Part shown: positions 47,107 to 58,493 of the stretch, in pieces
How positions within the stretch are numbered: position 1 is the first letter of the stretch
Layout of the letters: the number at the start of each line of letters is the position of its first letter
Assembly: GCA_028274465.1 (NCBI GenBank)
Contig: CM051457.1
Coordinates: 27,191,313-27,255,312, forward strand
Direction: 5' to 3'
DNA length: 64,000 bases
From: Plantago ovata
Lineage: Eukaryota; Streptophyta; Magnoliopsida; Lamiales; Plantaginaceae
Program-made: the position numbers and the translations under genes
The notes under the pieces: generated by a model
Told to the model about the DNA's origin: nothing
What the model saw: only the letters and a program-made list of their open reading frames with translations
The model's database searches: none

Positions 47107-48625
47107 CTGTTAGTCTGGTACACGGTTACTGATCGAATTAATGGTGACCTTACGATTCGTACCCAGAGCCTGGTTTACTGTGATGGGTACTAAACATAGG
47201 CATCGATGATGAAATACAGTATGTAGTACGAACAGCTTCAAGAACTGGTTTCAAAATTTAATGGAAGTTCTGATATTTTGTCTTACCTTAGAAATCATAC
47301 TAGCTATGTGATCTCAATTTTTTGTACATGTGACTTGTTCAGATTATTTAATTTTCTGCTTCAATAAATGTCCCATGCACATGGAAGATGTGAAAATTCT
47401 GTTTCTGTTTTTGTACAGGGTATACTTTGATCTAATCCAACTATATGAGATGTCTGTTGACATAAAATGTAAAATGATCTAATGTAATAATCTAACCTCT
47501 ATAGTAGATGATATTAAATATTTTTCACGAGGCGTTATTTTGATATACACAAAATTATTCTCATGGAAGAATCGAAAAGATATTGTTTTGTTCATAGTAA
47601 TTGTAACTTGTGCAATATAAGTGCCAATTTAGACTCCATAAACCTTTCAACAAAAAAAAACCTAATCATTCTACAAAGAATCCTAGTCGTTTTTATAGAA
47701 CGAAAATTACAACTCTGGCTATGAGTAGCTAAACCTAGTTGTAAAGGTGAACCACCAAACTCTATTGTGATGTTCGTAACTTTTGATATATAATTAATTA
47801 GGTTTAGTCATAATTCATATTTGTTTTCTGTTGTCAACGTTCTTTAGTGTTAAACCGTAATTCAGCATTATGGTGCGGTGAGCTACCAAACATGACATTG
47901 AGTAGACATTGGAGAGCACATAGTCTCTTTACCAACTACGAGTTGGTTTATGAGATGTGTCCTGACAGCTCTTCAAACGGAGAAAAATGTAGAGTAGAAT
48001 TAGAAGTAGTCGTGAAGGCAATAGAGGGAGTTTTGGGATCCTTTATACTTTTCTCATTGATTGATAAGACCTTTTCTATATACAAAACTTTTTTACAATT
48101 TTCATAAGCATTCAGAAGAGTTGTCACAACGCAGCCCAAAAAATCACATGTTCACATTCACACCGATTGCACTCTAGAAAAAATCACATTTTCACATTCA
48201 GAAGAGTTGTCACAACGCAACCCAATTCAATTTTGTATCTTGATTGCGAGCTCCTATGCTAAGTACGGAAATAACGACACTCCTAGTAAACATTTCACTA
48301 TACCTTGTTTATTTGTGGCTTTGGCTTCAAATCTGTAAAATTTGAATATTTACGAGTGTGTTGGTGGGCGTCTCCCTTTAACGATACTCACCTTATCAAG
48401 CATCTGTCAATAATACTTGTTATATATATGAACCTGACATATAAATATGTATTATTCTATAAAGATTCAAAAATTTACAAGGCGTTATATACAAAAATTA
48501 ATCTCATGGAAGAATCGAAAGCATATTATTTCATTAATAGTACTAATAATTATAACTCGAGCAGTATAACTGCCAAGTGTATTTATAAATATCATCATGA
48601 CAATCATATTGGTCACAAATAACAA
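47107..48625. other. CFM2 3' flank; relics of a duplicated peptide-gene flank
   Basis: The CFM2 3'UTR continues to about 47370. 47520-47640 resembles 48480-48580 (shared CTCATGGAAGAATCGAAA and following sequence), the region just beyond the 3' end of the peptide gene at 48626. About 40 bp at 48107-48145 (CATTCAGAAGAGTTGTCACA) are repeated at 48195-48230. No other gene recognised. Confidence 0.55.
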
Positions 48626-48874
48626 TTAATCGTCATTGTTGGTGAGTCTAGTCTTGTTGTTGTTGGCGGGGTGAGGATGAGTATAATTAGCATGGATACA
48701 CTCACCTGATGTGCAGCAAACCGTGCACACATACAAGCACCAAGGTAAGACGGGTGTGCGACAATCGTGGCGTATGCAGTCCCAGAAACATGATGACTTC
48801 GCCTGCACCTCCATGAACAATATTGACATCATGAAGATCAATATTTTTGCGTAAATCAGTGTATTTGTTTTCAT
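48626..48874 (-). CDS. Small cysteine-rich secreted peptide, family member 1
   Basis: An intact single-exon frame of 82 codons. The N-terminus is a signal peptide with a hydrophobic core (IYAKILIFMMSILFMEVQA); cleavage after VQA would leave about 57 residues. Eight cysteines follow at 29, 33, 38, 46, 50, 53, 54 and 59: C-x3-C-x4-C-x7-C-x3-C-x2-CC-x4-C. The tail is His/Asn/Pro-rich and polar. The same pattern, signal peptide and tail (P-x-NNK / VDNKA) occur at 63286-63543 and in a frameshifted copy at 56946-57184. A TATA motif lies about 85-90 bp upstream. The layout suggests a defensin-like or thionin-like apoplastic peptide (defence or reproductive signalling), but I do not recognise the family and assign no activity. 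Confidence 0.75.
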   Translation of the reverse strand: MKTNTLIYAKILIFMMSILFMEVQAKSSCFWDCIRHDCRTPVLPWCLYVCTVCCTSGECIHANYTHPHPANNNKTRLTNNDD

Positions 48875-48955
48875 TATGCTGAAATTGAATTAGTTGTAAT
48901 CTTCCTCCAACTATTTCTTCAAATTTGTTCGATAAGTTTTATTTAGTGAGATTTT

Positions 48956-48966
48956 ATTTTATATAA
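48956..48966 (-). promoter_or_regulatory. TATA box of peptide gene 1
   Basis: On the minus strand CTTATATAAAATA lies about 85-90 bp before the ATG at 48874, the expected distance for a short leader. Confidence 0.55.
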
Positions 48967-49354
48967 GAGTAGAATAATTAAAAGTTATTAATTGTATGTA
49001 CATTCCACTTTTCGATATCATCTTAATTTTATAAGATTTAGTAATATATTAGTCAAAAGCTACATTTTTCTTACATATATGTATTTATGCTTTTTTATAG
49101 TAGTACTACATTCAATACATTCAATACCATCAAAATTTACTACTTCTTACATATTATAGTAATTAGTCAAAAGTTACATTTTTCTTACATATTATACAGT
49201 GCATATATATATTTATGAATTTTCATTTTCCAATACTAGTAAGTAGTAGTACTACTACTATCATCTTTTATAAAATTTATAGTAACTAGTCTAACCGAGA
49301 GGGATTAGGTTTTTTTTTCTTTTAAAGGGCAAGTACTAAGTTTTTTTTTTAAAG
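48967..49354. other. AT-rich spacer with a local duplication
   Basis: AGTCAAAAGCTACATTTTTC and following TTACATAT sequence at about 49052 recurs at about 49168. No gene recognised. Confidence 0.5.
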
Positions 49355-49506
49355 GGCAAGTACTACTACTCCTACACTATTAATTAATGTACAACAATTC
49401 TAAACCACCTTATATCTTCACACCTAAACCGTCTTATGTCTCCGCTGGATCGAACCCTGCACCTCTCCTTTCACCATATCAATTCCCTTCCACTGGACCA
49501 CCTTAT
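49355..49506 (-). mobile_element. SINE copy 4
   Basis: On the minus strand: GGTGGTCCAGTGGAAGGGAA, B box GGGTTCGATCC, GACATAAGACGGTTTAGGTG, GGTGGTTTAGAA, GTGTAGGAGTAGTAGTA. This is the best preserved tRNA-like head of the family (others at 8138, 10881 and 11320). Confidence 0.75.
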
Positions 49507-49581
49507 AACTTCCGAGAGGGATTAATTGATTACCAATTACATTGAAGGGCACATGTTCACTACTGACTTCCATGTAGTGCT

Positions 49582-49830
49582 TGATAGAATTCTAACTCCC
49601 CCAAAAGTTTAATCTTTTGGGGAGGAACGAAATTTAGTCATTTATATGACCTCTTTGGGGAGTCCAATTGAGTGAAAATTTAATATGGGGTGGAATTTGT
49701 CTCCGGGGAGATTCGAACCCAGGTGGGCGTGAGCCAGATGCTCTGATACCATCATAAAATTCCAATTCTCCCAAAGTTTAAACTTATGGAATATGAACTA
49801 AATCTAATCATTTATATTAATTCTCCAACA
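49582..49830 (-). mobile_element. TRIM retrotransposon copy 2, TSD GTGCC/T
   Basis: On the minus strand the 5' LTR starts at 49830 (TGTTGGAGAATTAATATAAA). It is followed by primer-binding site TGGTATCAGAGC, the internal CTGGCTCACGCCCACC / GGGTTCGAATCTCC block, and a 3' LTR ending ATTCTATCA at 49582. Flanks are GTGCT (49577-49581) and GTGCC (49831-49835), a 5 bp duplication with one change. Non-coding. Confidence 0.85.
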
Positions 49831-49835
49831 GTGCC

Positions 49836-50472
49836 AACCGTAGGCCCTAACCAAACACCTTCAATTTCTCTACTTATATAACGTGCAAGTGTGAGTTGAA
49901 GTATACGGCCGGATCAACATATCGCTTATGTGATCAAAGCACACTTGATCAACTGAAATTATGTTCATGTATAGTTAAGTTGCTGCAAATTATCACGTGA
50001 GAGGTTAGACCAGAGTACGTAGTTGTTGGATAGATGAGTAAATAATTTGCTAACTATTTGCTCGATGGTGGGATTGCAACATGCAATCCGTCTTGTGTCG
50101 TGGGCTCGTGGCTCGTTTAAGGGTTCATTCGACAGTGGAAAGCATCTACAGACTACAATAGATAAATTTTATCTAAATAAATTAGTTATATTCTTTTTTA
50201 TTTACAGTTTTAATTACAGAAGACCGTTGTTTAGTAATAGCTATTTATATATTTCATGGCTTTCTCCAATATTTACGTTATGATGAAATACGAGGATGAC
50301 TTCCCGAATCTATTCTCTCTTGTACGATGATGATTAATCACGATTCTTCTTTTGTCGTTGTTCTAAATCCGCGTGAAGGCGGTCTCTTTTTTCCAAACTA
50401 CATGTTTGGAGGATTATAATGCGACTTCTCTATCAATGAAAATGGACGAAATGTTGTTATTCTGATTGAATT
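49836..50472. other. No gene recognised
   Basis: AT-rich spacer between TRIM copy 2 and the LINE. An open frame at 50047-50283 has no signature. Confidence 0.5.
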
Positions 50473-51685
50473 TTCATTTAATTTTTTTTTTTTGAAACGA
50501 CTAAAATTTTTATTAATAAAACGAGTATAATAAATACTCGTGACATTACAACCAAAACCGGGTAAAACAACTAAACCGGCACAAGCATATCGAGAAAGAT
50601 AACAGCCATCATGGCCTCCAGTACCACGCCTCCAGTAGGCAACTAACAGCAACTAACAGTACTCTAATCAAGTGAAAAGCAGAAGGTCAACTCCTAACAC
50701 TTTATCTGAGATCATATGAGCTGAAGTGTAATGGCCTAATACAAGGGAAAATTGAAACTCCAGTGGCCGAATTCCTGGTAGGCAGTGGCCGAATCCACAC
50801 CAAAGCTTAAGATGAAGTAAGAGTGTAAATGAAAATCCATGGCATCACATAGCAATCGGCAATCACCCGGTTAAGTAGGGACTACTCTCTCTAAGAATGA
50901 ACTTTCCTTCACCAAGATCGAATTCGAGGATGTGACAAGCATTTTAAAATAATTTTTCTATATTCCACCCAACGCCGGTTTTCTTAACGTGGTAGAATTT
51001 ATAGTTTATTCCTTGCACACCCTCAAGCATCAATCCAACATGTAACTAGGTCCATACCACACCAAAACCGACCCGTATCGCTCGTGTGGTCACGCTCCTA
51101 CACCCTATGTAAGTAAATGTACTTAAAACGAGCAACTTTAAGATAGGAACATACGAAAGCTTCATCAAAGGCCAAGGTCCGTCCTTGTTAATACGGGATG
51201 ACTACGAGTATGTTTACACTATCCCTCCTCTTAAGTACATACAACCCACAAGTGGCAAGAAATTTAAGGCCACACCAACACGAGAGATATATACGAGACC
51301 AAGAGAGAAAGAAACTCACCAAAGGAAGAATGAGAACCACATAGCTCCATGGTAAAGTCTCCCAAGCACCCTAATTCGCCTTTGGACAAGTTTTGCCAAC
51401 CTAGAGGACATGAAAAAAAGACGAGAACCCACATTAACATTAGTCAAAAAGCTTCTCCTTACTTCTACTAAACCGCCACTCTTCTTTCCTCCCTTCACCT
51501 TTCACCTCATCCACCACCTCCACACCAAACTCCACACCTATCCCCACCGTATTCTTCTCCCTTCACCTCTCTTTCATACCTACCTTCCCAACACAAGCAA
51601 AGAAAAGGTTCCATAAACCATGCACCAATTGAATCATGGATCTTGAGTTTGTTCTTCGCTTTCAACCAATACCAACTATTCATTT

Positions 51686-54600
51686 TTATTTTCTCCACCA
51701 CTTGTCTTGGATTGATGCCTTCTCCGGTGAAAGTAGTCCGTTCCTAGCTATCCAAAGGTTCCACAATGTGGCATGCCAAATCAATTGCCACGCTACCCTC
51801 ACCCCTCTAGGCGCGCTTTCAACATGTGCTTCGAAGTTCTCAAGCAAATTCCCACCTAAGGAGTAATCCACCCGTAGCCAATCACACACAAATCTCCACA
51901 CCTTTTTTGCAAACCCACAACCTCCTAATATATGCCAAGTAGTGTCATTCTCCACCCCACACCACTTGCACGATTTTTCCGACTCACTAATGAAGATTCC
52001 TCTTCTCTCCAAGTTCACTTTTGTGGGAAGTCTATCTTGGATAGCTTTCCAAACAAATACATTCACCTTTGAAGGAGTTAACTTACACCAAATCTCTTTC
52101 GCCCACCTTTCTAGTAGCAAATTTTCTCCCACCTCACGTAAGACGCGATAGCCATCTTTTGTTTTGTACACTCCTTCCTTGCTTGCCGTCCATCTCCAAA
52201 CATCCTCCAACCCTTCTCCTCTTGTAGTCGCTTCCACTCGAAGTTTTAATCTCATTTCCTCCTCTTGTTCCCACACGAAACATTCTCTTCTCCACTCCCC
52301 TTGAAAGAAAGCTCTCCCTTCTCTCCAAGAGACTCTCTCCCCCACCACACAATCTTTCCTTTTATCCAAGTTGTATAATCTAGGAAACTCCTCCTTAAGT
52401 ACTCCTTCTCTACCTCCCCATCTATCTTCCCAAAAAGATGTCTTCGATCCATCTCCCACCGCCTTATTACATCCCTTTTCAAACCAAGGCTTCACCCCTA
52501 TAGCATTCACCAAATTTCTCCACCAATCCGACCACATTTTTTGCACCCTTTTCCCTTTGTCTACTAACTCAACGCTCCTCTTCCAAGTACCATATTTTGA
52601 TTCTAGTACTTTCAACCAAAGTTCGTTCCCACCTTGAAGTATTCTCCATGCCCATCTTCCTAGAAGTGCAAGATTAAAGGAGTTTAACTCTTTGACTCCA
52701 AGTCCTCCCTTTACTTTTGGTCTACAAACTTCCTTCCAAGCTACCCAAGCTATCTTCCTCTTTTCTTTACCGAGCTTCCCTCCCCAAAGAAACCTTCTTT
52801 GCATACCCTTTAACTCATTTAGGATTCCAACCGGTGCTTTGAATAACGATAAGTAGTATACCGGAAATACTCCAAGTACCGCATTTATTATCACCACTCT
52901 ACCTCCAAGAGAAAGGAATTTATTTTCCAAAAGCCCTAACCTCCTTGAGAACTTTTCTTTTACCTCCTTCCAAACCCTTTTTTCCCTAGCTAGTCCCCCA
53001 ATTGGAAGACCCAAGTAAGTGAAAGGTGTTGTCTCCACCTTGCACCCAAGTAATGTAGCCCAAGTTTCGAGACTTCCCTCTTGTACCCCTACTCCAATTA
53101 GTCGATTTTTGGAAATTAATCTTAAGCCCCGAGACGAGTTCAAAGCTTCTCAAGATCCCTTTAATTGCCACCACATTCTCCACACTTGCCTCCCCAATAA
53201 TTAGAGAGTCATCCGCAAATTGTAGAATAGAACACGGCACATTGTTCTTCCCTACTAGCACCGGCTTAAAAACCCCTTAAACACAAGCCTTCCTAATCAT
53301 TCTACTAAGGCACTCCGCCATCACCAAATAAAGAAAAGGAGAGAGGGGGTCTCCTTGTCTCAAGCCCCTTTGAAGATGAAATTCCTTCGTTGGGTTTCCG
53401 TTCACAAGTATCGAAGTAGACACGGTTGTCACACATATTCTTTGATCCAACGGATCCAAAGTTCTCCAAACCCCAACAACTCCATCATATGAAAAAGAGC
53501 CTCCCAACTCACGGAATCGTAAGCCTTCTCAAAATCAATCTTAAATAAAAAGATTGACTTCTTCATCTTCTTGGCCTCGTCCAACACTTCATTGGCTACT
53601 AGCACCCCATCTAAGATATTCCGGTTTCCTATGAAAGCCAATTGATTCTCGGAAATCACCTCCTCCAACACTTGCTCAACCGTCTAGCAAGGACTTTTGC
53701 CACTATCTTATACACACTCCCCACCAAGGAAATAGGCCTATAGTCTCCTATCTCCACCGGGTTGGTTTTCTTTGGAGTAAGAGTGATGAACGTACTATTG
53801 ATTCATTTGCACAACTTCCCGAATTGGAAGAATTCGGAGAATAATCTACAAACATCCTTTTTCACCACACTCCAACAAGCTTTGAAGAACCCACCCCCGA
53901 AGCCATCCAGACCGGGACTTTTGTCATTCCCACAACTCCAAACCGCCCCCTTGACTTCCTCTTCACTAAAAGGAGCTTCCAAGAAAACTCTTGATTCCTC
54001 CGAAAGTGACGAACCTCCAAGATTTCTCACTCTAAATGAGTCTTCGCTTCTTCTTTGGAAATGCTTCTCGAAGTAATTGAAGACTCCTTCTCTCACCTCG
54101 TGTACGTCCTCTAGCCACTTACCTTTAATACGTACTCCCCTTAATACTTTAGCTCTACCTCTTCTAGCCAAAGCTCCATGAAAGAATTTTGTATTTGCAT
54201 CTCCTCCCTTGATCCATTTGAGCTTTGCTTGTTGATGTTTTAAGGAGCCTTTCCACGTTAAAAAATTTTGTAGATCCACCATGACTTTCCTTCTCCTCGT
54301 TACCACCTCGTTGTCTCCACTAATAATACTTCCATCATCAACTACCTCCTCCAAGACCTCCCCTCCCTGCTGCGTAGCCTCCTGCCCTCCCATTACAGTA
54401 TTGCGTAACACTTCCTCCAAGTCATTACTACCTTGCTGCTGCTGTCTCTCTACCCTGCTGCCACTGTCACGCGTCTGCTGCTGCTGTCTCGCGCCTACTG
54501 CTGATATCTCGTGTCTAACCATTCGTTGCTGCTGATCCTCCGAGCCCCTTGTTAACTCCTGTATGTCTGTCATTCCTCGGCGTGTAGGATCCCTGGGAAC

Positions 54601-55626
54601 AGCGGCAGCCCTGTCAACTTCTAACTCGGCGCTGGAAGCTTGGTCCATTGTATTCTCTACCCGTTCATCACGTAAATCCACCTCGAGAGAAGTATCCAAC
54701 AATGCTAACTCCTCTTCCAACACTTTTATCCTTGGTCATACATCCCAACATGTTCATTATGCCAAGATTTTAAAAGCAATTTTAATCTCTTCAATTTCTC
54801 CTTAACTACAAAGCTCGCCCAACCCGTACATCCCTCTTCACGCCAAGAATTTTCCACAAGCTTCAAGAAATCTTTTTCTTTCAACCACGCATTGACAAAC
54901 CGGAATGGTTTGGTTCCCCAATCTCGACCATCCTGTTTTAAAACGATTGCGGCATGATCCGAAATCCTCTTTTTAAGTCCCGATTGAGTTAAAGAGGGCC
55001 ACTTTTTTACCCAGTTTTCCGAAACAAGGAATCGGTCCAAACGGCTACAACACGTTCCATTATCCTTAAACCAAGTGTACTTTCGTCTACTCAACGGTAG
55101 GTCTACAAGATTCAATTCTTCAATGAATCTATTGAAGGAGTTAGAGATTACACCTCCCTTACTTCTCTTCCTCCCCTTCCTTTCCGACTCCCTTCTAATG
55201 GCATTAAATTCTCCGCAAAAGCACCAAAGTCCTTCCTTGTCACCTTCCAACCGTGCCTTCAATGCCTCCCAAAGAACCTCTCTCTTTTCTCTTGCACAAG
55301 GTGCATACACATTAACAATATTTACCACAATCCCATTCCACTTTCCCACTACGCCAATCGCTCCTTCCTCCCCCCAACCCCCAAAAGTCTATTTTTTCGA
55401 AAACATCTCTATTCCACATACTAAGAATACCTCCCGAAGCTCCGAAATATATCCAATCAACATTCGACCCTCCCCATAAAACCTCAACATCCTTTCTCGC
55501 AAAATAGTCTCTTTTCGTCTCTTGTAAACACACGAACTCCACTTTCTACGAAACGGCTAATCTCCTCACTTCCTCCTTCTTTAAAGCACCCCCTATACCT
55601 CTTACATTGAAGTTTAATATAATCAT
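51686..55626 (-). pseudogene. LINE ORF2: endonuclease and reverse transcriptase, frameshifted
   Basis: Starts MIILNFNVRGIG at 55626. Endonuclease motifs: CLQETKRD, NIVNVYAP, WCFCGEFNAI (Glu where Asp is usual), SRLDRFL, SDHAAIV. The RT part shows KWIKGGDANTKFFH, KSPGLDGF, FKIDFEKAYDSVSW, GLRQGDPLSPFLYL and the catalytic QFADDSL. The C-terminal part has KVNVFVWKAIQDRLPTK and zf-RVT CKWCG...TWHIL.GC. Breaks: a stop near 55547, a frameshift near 55345, a stop/frameshift near 54724, disruption at 53670-53800 and a stop near 53276. The longest clean piece is 51686-53143 (485 codons). An unusual Gln-rich insert lies between endonuclease and RT (54290-54600). Confidence 0.92.
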
Positions 55627-55681
55627 GATCCACAACTTAAATTTCCAATACCCATTGCTACAATTGAATCTTTCACACTCT

Positions 55682-55850
55682 TTAGGTCCCTTTGTCCCAC
55701 AACTCAAAAATCTCACCCACTTTCTCCTTTTTCATATCACTAAATAACCCAAGGTTTGCTCCCACGTTTACTAACTCATTCACCTCCACACTTCCTTTTC
55801 TTGCTTTAACCCGATTGTTGCGCTCCGGAACATACTTGATTGACGTAACC
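55682..55850 (-). pseudogene. C-terminal remnant of LINE ORF1
   Basis: Open on the minus strand from the truncation point to a TAA at 55682-55684, about 55 codons, ending GEIFELWDKGT. It lies about 55 bp upstream of the ORF2 start, as expected for the ORF1 end. The ATG at its left is formed by the target-site duplication, not by ORF1. Confidence 0.55.
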
Positions 55851-55992
55851 TTCATTTAATTATTTTAAAATCTACTATTGTCTATATATCAAATTTCGAC
55901 GCGTTTCTCCTAGCTACGACGAACACCTTTACCCTCTAAGAAACCAAACAGTTACATACAATACAACAAATACAAAGACAATCATAACCAAA

Positions 55993-56392
55993 ACAATCTA
56001 GAGGACTTGTGCATTTCTGGAACCGAGCTTCAGATAAACTGATTCATATCTCAACGTTTTGACCTTTCCTATTCTTGTTCTTTCAGCAAGCAACTGATTC
56101 AGAGGCTTGGGGATTAGAAACCAAGACCGGCCAAGCTAGAAATAACTCAGTTAGTGGAGAAAAACAAGACACATCAGAACTACTATAGCTGGTACACCGT
56201 CACTCATCGAGTTAATGTGTGGTGACCTTCAGAGATTCATACCGGCCCGGAACCTGGTTTACTGTGATGGCTACTAAACAGAGGCGACATTGATGATGAG
56301 ACAGTACTGCATGTGCAACGCAGCTTCAAGAACTCTGTTTAAAAATTTAATGAAAGTTCTAGTTGTTTTTTGTCTTATCTGAGAAATGATTA
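55993..56392 (+). pseudogene. Detached copy of the CFM2 last exon and 3'UTR
   Basis: Matches 46790-47305: end of exon 12 (ACAATCTAGAG), intron 12, acceptor (TTTCAGCAAGCAAC), a shortened exon 13 (GCTTGGGGATTAGAAACCAA, ACATCAGAACTACTATAG) and the 3'UTR (CCTGGTTTACTGTGATGG). Two deletions, of about 45 and 55 bases, remove most of the CRM-domain end. No upstream exons follow it on the left; the LINE target site lies 130 bp away. It is a duplication relic, not functional. Confidence 0.9.
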
Positions 56393-56945
56393 TCAGGGAT
56401 GGTATTAAACCCGGGTCAACCTAGCTAGCAGTTTTCAGACCATCGGTATATAGGAATATATTTTACTTGTAGTTGTATACATACAGTATAAGGGTAAAGA
56501 AAACATGTGGTGTAGTAAACATAGATCGAAATTACCAATGTAAAAATGATATAAAGTGAGCTGGTAAATGAGCTAGTGGGGTGGGATGAATTGATGAAAG
56601 TGTCAATTCAGACGATAAAAGGAATGAAATCTTGGTACAAAATGAATTCAGACCTGGCATGCGCACCAAAAGTATGCTCTTCATCAATTATATATGTTCC
56701 AGACACTTGCTATCACTTATCACTGTCACCATATATATTCATCAATTATAGTTAGTTCTATAGGATAGAGGGGGTCGAGTAACATTTAATTAATAATCTT
56801 CTCGATCGGAAATAAATATTCGGGGAGCAATAAAGGTACACTAAAAAGGAACATTAATTAAACACCGAATAAACTCAAGACTAATATTGTCTTTGTATCA
56901 TGGATGAGATCAATGCACCAATTGATTTCGCCCATGGAATCAGAA
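56393..56945. other. No gene recognised
   Basis: AT-rich sequence between the CFM2 relic and the peptide pseudogene. It corresponds in position to 47310-48625, but little direct similarity is visible by eye. Confidence 0.45.
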
Positions 56946-57184
56946 TCATTCTTTAAGTCTTATAACCGCAGTGTTGATTCCAACCTTGTTGTTGACATGA
57001 GGAGGACTGGAGGGTTGCTGACAATTATGAAACACACAAGAAGTTCCACAATATATCAAGCACGGAGGCAAGGATGCCTCGATCCACAATTGTCGTGCAT
57101 GCATGATCTCCTCTCCTGCACCAAATTCATCAAAAACATTGACAAAACAAAGATCAAACTAATCAACTTGTTTTTCTTCATCAT
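56946..57184 (-). pseudogene. Frameshifted third copy of the cysteine-rich peptide gene
   Basis: The minus strand starts at 57184 with two ATGs and a signal peptide (NKLISLIFVLSMFLMNLVQ). A segment homologous to SCFNKCMHQDNC of the 63286 gene follows but lacks the first cysteine. An indel about 25 codons after the signal peptide shifts the frame; in the original frame translation ends soon at a TGA. In the other frame the second half of the family pattern is present, including PCLIYCG and the NNKVGIN tail, and ends at 56946-56948. The 239-base length is not a multiple of three. A plus-strand open frame over the same bases is a shadow. Confidence 0.75.
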
Positions 57185-57337
57185 GTTGAATTAGTAATCT
57201 TCTTCCAATTTTTGCTTCAATTCATTTGGATGATTGAATATTAGTGAGATTTTTAGTAATCTTCTTCCAATTTAGATGATTGAATATTAGTAATCTTCTT
57301 TCAATTTTTGCTTCAGTTTCTAAGATCGTGCCCGAAC
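57185..57337. repeat. Short local repeats upstream of the peptide pseudogene
   Basis: AGTAATCTTCTTCCAATTT recurs at about 57193, 57257 and 57290, with GATGATTGAATATTAGT between the copies. The same TCTTCC-rich leader occurs before the two intact peptide genes (about 48898 and 63563). Confidence 0.6.
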
Positions 57338-58493
57338 CTAACCACGTCTTGTCCGATTCAAAATAAAATGGATCCACCATAGACTTGATTCAGTGGTGAC
57401 CTATCCCATCGGACAAGTCCGGACCAATTTGCTAGGCCTAGATTTGATGAGTGAATATGGCCAAAAGTTCAAGTCATGTATCGGATTAAAATAATTCGTG
57501 GAATATTAATTATGTGAAACACTTTAAACTATATTAATTCTAACTTTTAAGTTTCAGATCGTTAGCGATAACTTAAAAGTCTAAAATCGTAAATGTTGAA
57601 GATTTTTATAAGCTGCCAATTCTTAGTGTGGTAAAAAAAAGTTGTTCTAGAATTTACTACTCTATCACGTACTCCTCATCATGATGGTGATGAGAAAGAA
57701 GAACAAGATCAAGAAGACGGTGATGCTTATTAGAATTGGGTCATCATCCCCTTAAAATGCCTTGTAAGGAGAGAAGGTTATCCAATCTTATATGTTGAAT
57801 TGAGGTTCTACTCTCAAGCGATGTGGGATGGAGTTTAACACGACCCCTCACGTGTAGCCCGGTATGAACATCGGGTCTACAACGTGGACAATGAATGTCG
57901 GAATATACATCTGCTCTAACCACGTCTTGTCCGATTCAAAATAAAATGGATCCACCATGGACTTGATTCAGTGGTGACCTATCCCATCGGACAAGTCCGG
58001 ACCAATTTGCTAGGCCTAGATTTGATGAGTGAATATGGCCAAAAGTTCAAGTCATGTATTGGATTAAAATAATTCGTGGAATATTAATTATGTGAAACAC
58101 TTTAAACTATATTAATTCAAACTTTTAAGTTTCAAATCGTTAGCGATAACTTAAAAGTCTAAAATCGTAAATGTTGAAGATTTTTATAATCTGCCAATTC
58201 TTAGTGTGGTAAAAAAAAGTTGTTCTAGAATTTACTACTCTATCACGTACTCCTCATCATGATGGTGATGAGAAAGAAGAACAAGATCAAGAAGACGGTG
58301 ATGATTATTAGAATTGGACCATCATCCCCTTAAAATGCCTTGTAAGGAGAGAAGGTTATTCAATCTTATATGTTGAATTGAGGTCCTACTCTCAAGCGAT
58401 GTGGGATGGGGTTTAACACGACCCCTCACGTGTAGCCCGGTATGAACATCGGGTCTACAACGTGGACAATGAATGTCGGAATATACATCTGCT
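57338..58493. repeat. Tandem duplication, two units of 578 bp
   Basis: Units 57338-57915 and 57916-58493 differ at few positions. Each contains a TAACCACGTCTTGTCCGATT block, an acidic-codon stretch (GATGGTGATGAGAAAGAAGA), one TRIM LTR and about 75 bases of TRIM interior. The junction falls inside the TRIM interior (CTGCTC|TAACCAC), so unequal exchange happened after the TRIM inserted. Confidence 0.92.

Larger units (their letters stand above)
50484..55850 (-). mobile_element. L1-type LINE, 5' truncated, 5.4 kb, with 11 bp TSD
   Basis: The poly-A tail (T-run after 50483 on the plus strand) follows a LINE-type 3'UTR (GTAATGTCACGAGTATTTAT on the minus strand). The element ends on the left next to TTCATTTAATT (50473-50483) and on the right next to the same 11 bases (55851-55861), a clear target-site duplication. 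Order on the minus strand is ORF1 tail, ORF2 endonuclease, reverse transcriptase, zf-RVT. The 5' truncation lies within ORF1. Several stops and frameshifts make it inactive, but similarity is high and both ends are intact, so it is not very old. It separates the CFM2/peptide region from its duplicated relics at 55993-57184. Confidence 0.92.

Noticed and set aside
51942..54805. Many plus-strand open frames of 60-134 codons
   Set aside because: Antisense of LINE ORF2; the minus strand carries the reverse transcriptase and endonuclease motifs.
56904..57194. 96-codon plus-strand frame
   Set aside because: It covers the peptide pseudogene on the opposite strand, where signal peptide and cysteine pattern make biological sense.
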